Positions 6,397 to 13,790 of a stretch of 23,612 bases of DNA are shown here, piece by piece. Position 1 is the stretch's first letter. Each line of letters opens with the position of its first letter. The DNA lies in assembly GCA_045636205.1 (NCBI GenBank), contig JAZTXE010000102.1, positions 1 to 23,612 on the forward strand. The letters are read 5' to 3'. The DNA is from JAZRUF01 sp045636205. Lineage in GTDB: Bacteria; Bacillota; Clostridia; Oscillospirales; JAAYXM01. The position numbers and the translations under genes are program-made. A model generated the notes under the pieces. The model ran no database searches. It saw only the letters and a list, made by a program, of their open reading frames with translations, and was not told the origin of the DNA.

Positions 6397-8268
6397 ATGA
6401 AGCATGGATTTGTTAAAACAGCTGCTCTTGTGCCAGAGCTCAGGCTTGCAGATTGCGAGTTTAACGCAAAGTCCGCCGAAGAGGTTATAAAAGAAGCTGC
6501 AAAGCGCGGGGTTAAGCTCATGGTTTTGCCGGAAATGTGCCTTTGCGGATACACCTGCGGCGATTTGCTCGGTCAGGAAACGCTTGTTGATGGGGCGCGG
6601 AGCGCGCTTTTATCGCTTGTAAAAGCCACGTCGAAGGTTGATGCTCTTGTAGCGGTCGGTTTGCCGATTGAAAATTGCGGAAAGCTCTACAATGCGGCGG
6701 CGGTTTTTAATAAGGGGAAAGTGCTGGGAATAGTTGTTAAAAAGAATATATCAAATTATGGGGAGTTTTCGGAGAGCAGATGGTTTTCTCCGGCGCCTGA
6801 GGAGTGCGGCAGTATACGTGTTTTCGGTGAAGATGTGCCGTTTGGTTCAAATCTTGTGTTTGCTTGCCGTGATATGGATAATTTGGCTGTGGCTGTTCAA
6901 ATAGGCGATGATGCTGAGGATGGTTTTTCGGCAAATATCATATTAAAACCTGCGGCAAGCTGCGAAACAGTCGGAAAAGCTGAGTGGCGCAGGATGATTA
7001 TGAAGACTAATTCTTCAAAGAATATCTGCGCGTACGTGTATGCAGGTGCGGATGCTGGAGAGTCGAGTACGGATTTGGTGTTCTCAGGCCACAGCATAAT
7101 TTCCGAAAACGGTAAAATTATATCTGAGAACCCGCCGTTTGGCGATGAACGTGTGACGGTGAGTGAGGTGGATGTAAACCGGCTTGCGTATGAGAGAAGA
7201 CGCACAGGTTATGTTAATAAAGACTGTGATAAAATAGAATTCTCGCTTGAAAGTGATGAGTGCAGTCTTACACGTAAAATATCACAGAGTCCGTTTTTGG
7301 CGGAAAATGCAGACGAGCGCGATGCGCGATGTGAGGAGATTTTGAATATCCAGACCGCGGGTTTGAAGAGACGTTGGTCGCATACGCGCTCAAATAAAAT
7401 AGTGCTCGGAATATCCGGCGGACTGGATTCCGCCCTTGCGCTTCTTGTAGCCGTGCGCACTGCGGATAAAATGGCGGTTTCAAGAAAGGATATTCTTGCG
7501 GTTACTATGCCGTGCTTTGGCACAACCTCGCGCACTAAGGGAAATGCGGAGAAATTATGCGAGTGCCTGGGTGTTGAGCTTAAGTATGTGGATATAAAGG
7601 CTGCGGTCAATCAACATTTTGCGGATATAGGCATGGACCCTGAACGTCGGGATGCAGCTTACGAAAATTCGCAGGCGAGAGAGAGAACGCAGGTGCTCAT
7701 GGATATTGCAAATATGTACGGCGGGTTCGTGCTTGGTACTGGTGATTTGTCAGAACTCGCACTCGGATGGGCGACGTACAACGGAGATCACATGTCTATG
7801 TACGGAGTAAACGCGGCGATTCCGAAAACGCTTGTCAGATATTTGGTCGGATACGAGGCTGAGAGACTTGGTGGAGAAGCCCACAGAATACTTGCTGATA
7901 TTCTCGATACGCCGGTAAGCCCCGGGCTTTTGCCTGCGGGAGATGGCGAAATAGTGCAAAAAACTGAGGATTTAGTCGGGCCATACGAGCTTCACGATTT
8001 TTATCTGTATTATGCACTGCGTTGGGGATATTCACCTTCCAAGGTATACCGTCTTGCGAAATATGCCTTTGACGGTGCGTATGACGATGAGGAGCTTAAA
8101 AAATGGATTCGCAATTTTTACAGAAGATTTTTTACCCAGCAGTTTAAGCGTTCGTGCTTACCGGACGGACCTAAGGTCGGAACGGTTGGGCTCTCGCCGA
8201 GAGGTGATTGGCGTATGCCGAGTGACGCGGTGAGTACGATGTGGTTAAATGAAGCGGAAAAACTTTAA
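6397..8268 (+). CDS. nadE: NAD+ synthetase with a degenerate glutaminase domain
   Basis: 623 aa from the ATG at 6397 (an ATG at 6388 sits only 2 bases from GGAAGGG). The enzyme amidates nicotinic acid adenine dinucleotide to NAD+ with ATP. The C-terminal synthetase half is intact: SGGLDS P-loop, GTGDLSELALGWATYNGDHMSMYG, KTLVRYL, DTPVSPGLLP and the usual end. The N-terminal nitrilase-like domain should make ammonia from glutamine with a Glu-Lys-Cys triad. Glu46 (VLPEM) and Lys115 remain, but the expected I-C-E-D-L-W reads I-G-D-D-A-E, so Gly170 replaces the nucleophile (Cys176 in the M. tuberculosis enzyme, same offset of 6 as for Glu52 and Lys121). The following loop of about 9 residues is missing. 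Inference: glutaminase-dead, using free NH3. It is 32 bases upstream of pyrE. Confidence 0.93.
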   Translation: MKHGFVKTAALVPELRLADCEFNAKSAEEVIKEAAKRGVKLMVLPEMCLCGYTCGDLLGQETLVDGARSALLSLVKATSKVDALVAVGLPIENCGKLYNAAAVFNKGKVLGIVVKKNISNYGEFSESRWFSPAPEECGSIRVFGEDVPFGSNLVFACRDMDNLAVAVQIGDDAEDGFSANIILKPAASCETVGKAEWRRMIMKTNSSKNICAYVYAGADAGESSTDLVFSGHSIISENGKIISENPPFGDERVTVSEVDVNRLAYERRRTGYVNKDCDKIEFSLESDECSLTRKISQSPFLAENADERDARCEEILNIQTAGLKRRWSHTRSNKIVLGISGGLDSALALLVAVRTADKMAVSRKDILAVTMPCFGTTSRTKGNAEKLCECLGVELKYVDIKAAVNQHFADIGMDPERRDAAYENSQARERTQVLMDIANMYGGFVLGTGDLSELALGWATYNGDHMSMYGVNAAIPKTLVRYLVGYEAERLGGEAHRILADILDTPVSPGLLPAGDGEIVQKTEDLVGPYELHDFYLYYALRWGYSPSKVYRLAKYAFDGAYDDEELKKWIRNFYRRFFTQQFKRSCLPDGPKVGTVGLSPRGDWRMPSDAVSTMWLNEAEKL

Positions 8269-8300
8269 ATTATATAAAAAGATAAAGGATGGTTTAAGTT

Positions 8301-8963
8301 ATGCTTACTCAGGCAAAAAGAGAGTTTATAGAATTTATGATGAGTGCGGATGTTCTGCGCTTCGGCGATTTTGTTACCAAGTCAGGTAGAAATACGCCAT
8401 ACTTTGTAAACACGGGAAATTATAAGACCGGTTTGCAGAATTCACGCCTTGGTGAATTCTATGCGACACTTATAAAGGAGACCGTGGGGGACGGATTTAA
8501 TGCGATGTTCGGACCTGCATATAAGGGTATTCCGCTTGCCGCATCTGCGGCGGGCGCACTTGCGCGCTGCCACGGTATAGATAAGCCGTTTTTCTTTAAC
8601 CGCAAGGAGGTAAAGGACCACGGCGAGGGCGGAAGCATCGTTGGTTATAAGCCGGTTGACGGTGATAAAATAATTATAATTGAGGATGTTATAACCGCAG
8701 GTACGGCTATCCGTGAGACTATGCCGGTACTTCAGGGATGCGCGGATGTGAAGGTTACGGATATGTTTATCTCCGTAAACCGTTGCGAGGTCGGTCAGAC
8801 TCCTGGCAAGACCGCGGTTATGGAAGTCGGTGAGGAGTTTGGAATAAAGGTTCATGCGCTTGTAACGGTTGCGGATATTCGTGAGTACCTGCAGGAGCAG
8901 GGAACTGATGCGGATTGTCTTGCGCGTATGGACGCATATATGGAAAAATACTGCGTGCTGTAA
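8301..8963 (+). CDS. pyrE: Orotate phosphoribosyltransferase
   Basis: 220 aa, start ATG with AAAGGATGG upstream. PyrE joins orotate and PRPP to form OMP, the fifth step of UMP synthesis. It carries the PRPP-binding signature IIIIEDVITAGTAI with the two acidic residues, the catalytic-loop RKEVKDHGEGG, and KSGRNTPYFVNTG near the N-terminus. Length fits the ~220 aa form. It follows nadE at 32 bases and is probably co-transcribed with it, so it is separated from the PyrR-controlled operon 5 kb downstream and no PyrR hairpin is seen before it. Both genes act in nucleotide-type cofactor synthesis. Confidence 0.95.
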   Translation: MLTQAKREFIEFMMSADVLRFGDFVTKSGRNTPYFVNTGNYKTGLQNSRLGEFYATLIKETVGDGFNAMFGPAYKGIPLAASAAGALARCHGIDKPFFFNRKEVKDHGEGGSIVGYKPVDGDKIIIIEDVITAGTAIRETMPVLQGCADVKVTDMFISVNRCEVGQTPGKTAVMEVGEEFGIKVHALVTVADIREYLQEQGTDADCLARMDAYMEKYCVL

Positions 8964-8981
8964 AATACGAAAAGTATACAT

Positions 8982-9025
8982 AAAATGTGCAGTCGGGAAA
9001 TCCGGCTGCACATTTTGTGCTTTTT
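8982..9025 (+). terminator. Terminator of nadE-pyrE
   Basis: AAAATGTGCAG (8982-8992) pairs with CTGCACATTTT (9006-9016), extended inward by TCGG with CCGG (one G-U pair). The stem of about 15 bp is followed by TTTTGTGCTTTTT. Confidence 0.8.
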
Positions 9026-9066
9026 AAAAGAAAACTTGATGTTTTCTGTTTTTTTAAAAAAAGCAG

Positions 9067-9095
9067 TTGTATTTGAAAAGAGCGTGTAGTATAAT
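9067..9095 (+). promoter_or_regulatory. Sigma-A promoter for the AEC transporter
   Basis: TTGTAT (9067-9072), a 17-base spacer and a perfect TATAAT (9090-9095), about 43 bases before the start codon. Confidence 0.7.
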
Positions 9096-9137
9096 TTGTC
9101 GTGTTGTAAGAGCTAATAACATAAAGAGGGTATAGAT

Positions 9138-10094
9138 ATGTTTGAAACATTTTCAACCGCGCTGTCTGCTATGCTGGTTTTATTTGTTTGCATAGTTATC
9201 GGTTATATACTCAATAAAAAGAGGATATGTGCATCCAATACCGCGGGAGTCTTGTCAAAACTTGAAACGCATGTTTTTGTTCCTGCGCTTACGATAAACA
9301 GTTTTATGAATAACTGCACGGTTAAGTCGCTCTCTGAAAACTACACGGTTTTTATATATTCGGCAATACTTCTTGCGGTTGCAATGATTATAGCTATCCC
9401 GCTGTCAAAGTTTTTTGTAAAAGAAGGGTATGTACGCAATATATATAAGTATGCGCTGACCTTCGGAAATATCGGATTTGTCGGCAACGCGGTTGTTTTT
9501 GCGATGATGGGCGATGCGGGATTATATAAATATATGATGTTTACTACGCTTTTGAACGTTGTAATATATGCGTGGGGGTATCCGATGCTCACGCAGGTTG
9601 AGCACGGTGAATACAAAAGTGTACGCGGAAGTATTCTGAAGCGTTTTATAAACCCGACCTTTATCTCTCTTACTATAGGTGTGGTTTTAGGCATGAGCGG
9701 CTTGGCGACGAAGCTACCGCAGTTTGTATCAACCACGGTGTCAAACTTGGGCGCATGCATGGGACCGGTTGCTATGGTACTTACCGGATTTGTTGTTGCA
9801 GATTATGATTTTGTAGGTCTTATAAAAAGAAAAGAGATATACATAGCAAGTCTTCTGCGCCTGATTGTGTTGCCTTTAATATTCCTGGGGATATTGAAGG
9901 TGCTCGGTGCAGGAAAGGAGATAATGTATTTCTGCCTGTTTGCGTTTGGCGCACCGCTTGGACTTAACACTGTGGTATTTCCCGCATCAGTAGGCGGGGA
10001 TACATCTACAGGTGCATCCATGGCTATGATTTCCCATACACTGTGTATTATAACCATACCGATACTTTATTCGTTTATAGCGGTGGTGCTATAA
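9138..10094 (+). CDS. AEC-family (auxin efflux carrier-like) transporter
   Basis: 318 aa, ATG start with AGAGGG seven bases upstream. It is an integral membrane protein with about 10 hydrophobic segments in the two-halves arrangement of the AEC/BART superfamily. Typical traits are an N-terminal GYILNKKRI..., a conserved N-x-x-xxP-type first half (VPALTINSFM), FGNIGFVGNAVVFAMMG in the centre, and GAPLGLNTVVFPASVGGD near the C-terminus. Bacterial members move organic acids such as malate or malonate, or other anions; the substrate cannot be read from the sequence. It is a single-gene unit between a good promoter and a strong terminator. Confidence 0.88.
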   Translation: MFETFSTALSAMLVLFVCIVIGYILNKKRICASNTAGVLSKLETHVFVPALTINSFMNNCTVKSLSENYTVFIYSAILLAVAMIIAIPLSKFFVKEGYVRNIYKYALTFGNIGFVGNAVVFAMMGDAGLYKYMMFTTLLNVVIYAWGYPMLTQVEHGEYKSVRGSILKRFINPTFISLTIGVVLGMSGLATKLPQFVSTTVSNLGACMGPVAMVLTGFVVADYDFVGLIKRKEIYIASLLRLIVLPLIFLGILKVLGAGKEIMYFCLFAFGAPLGLNTVVFPASVGGDTSTGASMAMISHTLCIITIPILYSFIAVVL

Positions 10095-10141
10095 GAAGGT
10101 AGCTGTTGGCAGAGGTTTGTTCAGATTAATTTTAATAAAGG

Positions 10142-10177
10142 AAAACGTCTCAATGCAATGCATTGAGACGTTTTTTT
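10142..10177. terminator. Bidirectional terminator between AEC and thrE genes
   Basis: AAAACGTCTCAATGC (10142-10156) pairs perfectly with GCATTGAGACGTTTT (10160-10174), closing a 3-base loop (or 14 bp with a larger loop). Seven T follow on the plus strand and TTTT on the minus strand. It lies 3 bases beyond the stop of the minus-strand gene. Confidence 0.88.
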
Positions 10178-10179
10178 AG

Positions 10180-10638
10180 TTAAAATCTGATTTTCTGTTT
10201 TGCGGATACTGTGCGGATAAGCCTGAAAATTGAAGATATAAAAATAAGCCCTATTGCTATTGAACCGCCGATTTTGAGAGTGTTTATGCAGCCTAAGGCA
10301 AAGCTCATGACCTCGCCGGTCAGGCACGCTTCCATGGTTCGGAAGATTGTAAGACCCGGAACCAGTGGGATTATTCCCGGTATGAGATATACCGTCACGG
10401 GTGCTTTGCAGACATAGGCGGCAATTTCTGAGTAGAGAGCGATTGACATTCCGGATACAAAAAATGGGATGCAGAGTGAGTCTACATATATATCCACCAT
10501 CAGGTAGACCGCCCATGCTACTGCGCCGCACACGGAGGCAACAAGTATATTTTTTCCGTGGATGTTATAGAGAAGAGAGAATCCTATGCACGCGATAAAT
10601 GCTGCGATGCAGGGGGTTAAAAAAGAAATGAAACTCAT
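10180..10638 (-). CDS. Threonine/serine exporter family, small (ThrE C-terminal-type) subunit
   Basis: 152 aa from the ATG at 10638, which has GGAGGT six bases upstream; an upstream TTG overlapping the previous gene is less likely. It is a small membrane protein with about 4-5 hydrophobic segments and the motifs ACIGFSLLYN, WAVYLMVD and PVTVYLIPGIIPLVPGLTIFRTM, characteristic of the ThrE_2 family. It is predicted to form one exporter for threonine or serine with the product of the gene just upstream, whose stop is 4 bases before this start. In some actinobacteria both halves are fused in one ThrE protein; here they are split. Confidence 0.88.
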   Translation of the reverse strand: MSFISFLTPCIAAFIACIGFSLLYNIHGKNILVASVCGAVAWAVYLMVDIYVDSLCIPFFVSGMSIALYSEIAAYVCKAPVTVYLIPGIIPLVPGLTIFRTMEACLTGEVMSFALGCINTLKIGGSIAIGLIFISSIFRLIRTVSAKQKIRF

Positions 10639-10642
10639 ACGT

Positions 10643-11410
10643 CTACCTCCATATGAAAGAAACTGCAACGCCGAGAGCTATAGCGGCAGCTACGAAAAAC
10701 GCTTCTATTATGCGGGAGATGCCCGAGGTGAAATCGTTTGATACAAAGTCGCGTATGCAGTTTGTAAGCAAGACTCCGGGTACTAAGTTCATCAGCACGC
10801 CTATGGTTGTGGTCTCCGCATGCACTTGTGGGAACATAAGCTCTGCAATATGTACGCAGATTACAACCGCGGCACTTGCAAGAGTGTTTACAAAAAACGC
10901 CGGCGCGAGCATAAACTGCATTAATAACATAATTAGCCTTATAATAAAACCGGTTATGAATGCGCACGCGCAGTCATATATATTACCGCCGAAGAAAACC
11001 GCGAAAGCTCCGCCGATTACGGCATATGCCGCGCAAGAGACAATCGGGGGATATAGGTGGCGGTCTTCAATTCGATTTATTTCGCGAAGAACCTCGGAAT
11101 AATTTGGAGTTTGCGAGCAGATTTTTCGGGAGAGCGCGTTTAATTGCTCGACTCTGTCCAAATTAGTGTCAACCTCCGTGACGCGGCGGGTTTGCGTAAA
11201 GGCTGAGCCTTCGTGCTCTACCGTTATAACTATAGAGGACGCAATTGCAAAGATGTTGGCAGAATCCATACCGTAAGAGGTACAGATGCGTTTTGCAGTA
11301 TCCTCAACACGGTTTATTTCGGCTCCGTGCTTTAAAAGGAAATATCCTATACGTGTGGCAATATCCAAAACTTCTTTTGGAGTTATGAAGATTTCACTTG
11401 CAAGAACCAT
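10643..11410 (-). CDS. Threonine/serine exporter family, large (ThrE N-terminal-type) subunit
   Basis: 255 aa from the ATG at 11410, preceded by GAAAGGTG; the reading frame is open for 25 more codons upstream, but that part lies over the promoter and leader. The N-terminal ~110 residues are soluble, with the family pattern ATRIGYFLLKHGAEINRVEDTAKRIC near the start. Four to five membrane segments follow, including NLVPGVLLTNCIRDFVSNDFTSG, a hallmark of the ThrE_1/DUF1212 family. It works with the small subunit encoded 4 bases downstream, presumably exporting threonine or serine (substrate inferred from family). A consensus promoter at 11454-11481 suggests strong basal expression. Confidence 0.9.
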   Translation of the reverse strand: MVLASEIFITPKEVLDIATRIGYFLLKHGAEINRVEDTAKRICTSYGMDSANIFAIASSIVITVEHEGSAFTQTRRVTEVDTNLDRVEQLNALSRKICSQTPNYSEVLREINRIEDRHLYPPIVSCAAYAVIGGAFAVFFGGNIYDCACAFITGFIIRLIMLLMQFMLAPAFFVNTLASAAVVICVHIAELMFPQVHAETTTIGVLMNLVPGVLLTNCIRDFVSNDFTSGISRIIEAFFVAAAIALGVAVSFIWR

Positions 11411-11453
11411 AGCGGTACACCTTTCAAATAAAAACAAATAATAAAACAAGACA

Positions 11454-11481
11454 ATTATAACATTGCTTAAAAAAATGTCAA
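11454..11481 (-). promoter_or_regulatory. Consensus sigma-A promoter for the thrE pair
   Basis: On the minus strand a perfect TTGACA (11481-11476), a 16-base spacer and a perfect TATAAT (11459-11454). The start codon follows at 11410. Confidence 0.85.
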
Positions 11482-11617
11482 CCACAAAGCATATAAACTT
11501 GATGAAGATTTTGGATAAAATGCCGTTTTTTATTTTTTCTTACAAAAAAGGCTTGCTTTTTTGTGCATTTAATGGCTTAATATATAGGACGCAATACAAA
11601 TTAAGGAGAAGATATTA

Positions 11618-12925
11618 ATGAAGAAATCAACAGACTTTCGTTATAATACCGGCGCGACAAGAGTGCCGTGGGCTGCAGTTGGTGAGAACTATAACGTGCA
11701 TGACCTGATGGAAATTATTAAGTTTTTGATGCAAGGCGAAGGAAAAGAGTATGACGATGCGCTTGAGGCGGTTTGGCAGCAGGTCAAAAAGCTTGATGCG
11801 CTTGCAACACCTCCGGGAAAGCTCTCTTTGGGCAGCAAGGTTGAAGAGGCAGAGGATGCTTGCAATAAGTATCTGTCAACCACTTCATCGACTTTTGTAA
11901 CCAACGCAACCGCAGGCTTTGAAATTGCATATAAGTATGCGAACATTAAGCCGGGTGATGAGGTTATAGTACCTGCTATTACGTTTGTTGCGACAATGGC
12001 ATATCCGCTTGCAGTGGGTGCAAAGCTTGTTTTTGCAGATGTTGACCCGAGAACCATTAACATGGATCCGGCGGATGTTGCACGCAAGATTACCCCGAAA
12101 ACAAAGATGATTGTTCCGGTGCATATCGGCGGTTATCCGGTGGATTTAGATCCGATTATGGAGCTTGCAAAGAAGCATGACATTCTGGTGCTTGAGGATG
12201 CAGCTCACGCTTTTGGTGCAATGTACAAGGGAAAGAAAATCGGCACAATCGGTGATTTTGCGGCATTTTCAATGCACGAGGTAAAGAATATTACTTCCTT
12301 TGGTGAAGGCGGTATTGTTACTACAAACGTTCCGGGCTTTGAGTCTGAAATGAAGCGTGCACGCTTCTTGGGTCTTGATTTCAGCTGCCCGATAAAGGAT
12401 TGGCTTTATAACATCACTCCTATTCAGGGTAAATACGCTCCGTTTGTTCCAAATAACGCTTCCACTACGGAAATTCAGGGCTTAGGCTTGGCTCTTCAGG
12501 TTTCACGAAATGAAGAGATTATAGAAATCCGTCGCAAGGCAGCGGAGTATCTCAACAAGCGCTTTGCCGAAAATGATGCGATTATTCCGCAGGATTTGGG
12601 TAATGATGACATTAAGCCCACATTCCACCTTTACCTACTCCAAATTGACCCTGCAAAAGCGGGTGGAGATATTCAGGTTCTCAAGAAAAAGCTTGAAGAG
12701 AAGGGCGTTACCCAGATTGCGCACTTTGGTCCGCTGTACAGATTCAAAATTGTTCAGGAAATGGGCTATGATTCAGACGAGATTGCAAAGACCTGTCCGA
12801 ATTGTGAAGAAGTGTTCTATAAACGCTACACGCATCTTCCGCTTTACGGCTTGAGTGATGATCAGCTTAAGTATATGGCTGATGCGGTCCTCGAAGCGGT
12901 TTCCGAGATGCAGGCAGGTAAATAA
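11618..12925 (+). CDS. DegT/DnrJ/EryC1/StrS-family PLP aminotransferase
   Basis: 435 aa, ATG start preceded by AAGGAG. Fold-type I PLP enzymes of this family usually aminate keto-sugars bound to nucleotides. Motifs are clear: TNATAGFEIAYKYANIKPGDEVIVPAITFVATM, VFADVDP, VPVHIGG, LEDAAHAFGA with the PLP-binding Asp, and FSMHEVKNITSFGEGG with the Schiff-base Lys at about residue 223. An N-terminal segment of about 80 residues (RYNTGATRVPWAAVGENYNVHDL...) precedes the catalytic domain and is longer than in typical sugar aminotransferases. The C-terminal part contains Cys residues (KTCPNCEEV). No sugar-nucleotide genes are nearby and it is monocistronic, so the substrate is unknown. Confidence 0.9.
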   Translation: MKKSTDFRYNTGATRVPWAAVGENYNVHDLMEIIKFLMQGEGKEYDDALEAVWQQVKKLDALATPPGKLSLGSKVEEAEDACNKYLSTTSSTFVTNATAGFEIAYKYANIKPGDEVIVPAITFVATMAYPLAVGAKLVFADVDPRTINMDPADVARKITPKTKMIVPVHIGGYPVDLDPIMELAKKHDILVLEDAAHAFGAMYKGKKIGTIGDFAAFSMHEVKNITSFGEGGIVTTNVPGFESEMKRARFLGLDFSCPIKDWLYNITPIQGKYAPFVPNNASTTEIQGLGLALQVSRNEEIIEIRRKAAEYLNKRFAENDAIIPQDLGNDDIKPTFHLYLLQIDPAKAGGDIQVLKKKLEEKGVTQIAHFGPLYRFKIVQEMGYDSDEIAKTCPNCEEVFYKRYTHLPLYGLSDDQLKYMADAVLEAVSEMQAGK

Positions 12926-12935
12926 AAGGATAATA

Positions 12936-12979
12936 AAAGAACCGATGCGGTGGTATAATAAACCGTGTCGGTTCTTTGT
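12936..12979 (+). terminator. Terminator of the aminotransferase gene
   Basis: AAAGAACCGA (12936-12945) pairs with TCGGTTCTTT (12968-12977), with a further inner CGG/CCG helix, and ends in TTT. The T tract is short, so efficiency is uncertain. Confidence 0.65.
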
Positions 12980-13010
12980 CATAAAATGTGAGAAAAATTT
13001 AAAATTACTA

Positions 13011-13039
13011 TTGCAAAAAAACGGTGTAGGGTGTATACT
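13011..13039 (+). promoter_or_regulatory. Sigma-A promoter of the pyr operon
   Basis: TTGCAA (13011-13016), a 17-base spacer and TATACT (13034-13039). Transcription would begin near 13046, about a dozen bases before the PyrR-binding hairpin, leaving a leader of about 170 bases before pyrR. Confidence 0.75.
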
Positions 13040-13057
13040 ATTTGCAGTGAAAAAAAC

Positions 13058-13144
13058 GCACCTTTAAGTCGGAACAGAGAGTCCGCCAAGGCGCCGCATG
13101 AAAGTAAGCCCCATGCAGGGGATAGGTGTAACCAGCTATGCGGT
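13058..13144 (+). promoter_or_regulatory. PyrR-binding hairpin and antiterminator of the pyr attenuator
   Basis: A hairpin at 13058-13094 has a base stem CCTT (13061-13064)/AAGG (13088-13091), extended by GC/GC past one mismatch, an internal purine-rich bulge, and an upper stem CGGA (13070-13073)/TCCG (13082-13085). The loop contains CAGAGAG, matching the C-N-G-N-G-A-G loop known for PyrR sites. CCGCAT (13094-13099) is complementary to ATGCGG (13138-13143), the first part of the terminator stem, so it can act as antiterminator. The last base pairs of the PyrR hairpin overlap the antiterminator arm, so the two exclude each other. By analogy with Bacillus, UMP-bound PyrR stabilises the first hairpin and lets the terminator form. 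Confidence 0.85.
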
Positions 13145-13169
13145 TTCTCGGCAGAGAAACCGCTTTTTT
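13140..13169 (+). terminator. Attenuator terminator in the pyr leader
   Basis: GCGGTTTCTC (13140-13149) pairs perfectly with GAGAAACCGC (13154-13163) around a 4-base loop, followed by six T, then ATTT. It lies upstream of pyrR and inside the leader, as expected for conditional termination. Confidence 0.88.
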
Positions 13170-13215
13170 ATTTGTGAAAATACGACTTAAATTTCAACAA
13201 AGTGAGGAAGCTCCC

Positions 13216-13755
13216 ATGGTTGAATACAGCGGAAAAACCAAGGCGCGGATTATGGATGAGGCGACTATGCAGCGTTCAATAAACCGCATAACTTTTGAGA
13301 TAATTGAGCGCAATCAAGGCGTTGAAGGAATAACTCTTGCAGGAATTCGGCGCAGGGGAATAGTTCTTGCCAATCGGATTGCACGAAAGCTTAAAGAGCT
13401 TGAAGGCGTTGATGTTCCCGTAATAGATTTGGATGTAACAGCATTTCGCGACGATGTAGGGGAAAATAAGCTTCATGAGAAGCCGGAACTTCCTTTTTCG
13501 GTTACCGGGCGAAAAGTGGTTTTGGTGGATGATGTGCTTTACACGGGAAGAACCGTACGTGCCGCGATAGATGCGCTTATGCACGCGGGGAGGCCTGAGT
13601 GTATTCAGCTTGCGGTTATGGTTGACCGCGGCCACCGTGAACTGCCTATACGCCCCGATTATATAGGCAAAAATCTGCCTACTTCCAAAAATGAGATAGT
13701 ACATGTTCTGGTCAATGAAATTGATGGGGCAGAGGCGGTTCTCATAGACGAATAA
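13216..13755 (+). CDS. pyrR: PyrR, pyr operon attenuation regulator / uracil phosphoribosyltransferase
   Basis: 179 aa from the ATG at 13216 with GAGGAAG upstream; an in-frame ATG at 13138 falls in the terminator stem and is rejected. PyrR binds nascent pyr mRNA when UMP is high and also has uracil phosphoribosyltransferase activity. The PRPP loop VVLVDDVLYTGRTVRAAID and the family ending QLAVMVDRGHRELPIRPDYIGKNLPTS are intact, as is ITLAGIRRRGIVLANRIA. Length is normal (about 180 aa). It is the first gene behind its own attenuator, so it should regulate itself and the five genes downstream. Confidence 0.96.
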   Translation: MVEYSGKTKARIMDEATMQRSINRITFEIIERNQGVEGITLAGIRRRGIVLANRIARKLKELEGVDVPVIDLDVTAFRDDVGENKLHEKPELPFSVTGRKVVLVDDVLYTGRTVRAAIDALMHAGRPECIQLAVMVDRGHRELPIRPDYIGKNLPTSKNEIVHVLVNEIDGAEAVLIDE

Positions 13756-13790
13756 TATTTGGCTCTTTTAGAGAAGTGGGGGAAGACCGA

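Noticed and set aside
8442..9011. 189-codon minus-strand frame across pyrE and its terminator
   Set aside because: It reads through the pyrE terminator hairpin and mirrors a conserved gene; no motif.
11411..11485. N-terminal extension of the large ThrE subunit
   Set aside because: The extension overlaps the consensus promoter (11454-11481) and the leader; the ATG at 11410 has its own GAAAGGTG.
13046..13169. Metabolite riboswitch (guanidine, PRPP or tetrahydrofolate type) in the pyr leader
   Set aside because: The conserved cores of those classes are not present; the CAGAGAG loop, downstream pyrR and competing hairpins fit PyrR attenuation.
13138..13215. Upstream in-frame ATG giving a 26-residue extension of PyrR
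   Set aside because: The ATG lies in the base of the attenuator terminator stem and has no ribosome site; the ATG at 13216 has GAGGAAG at good spacing and gives the normal PyrR length.
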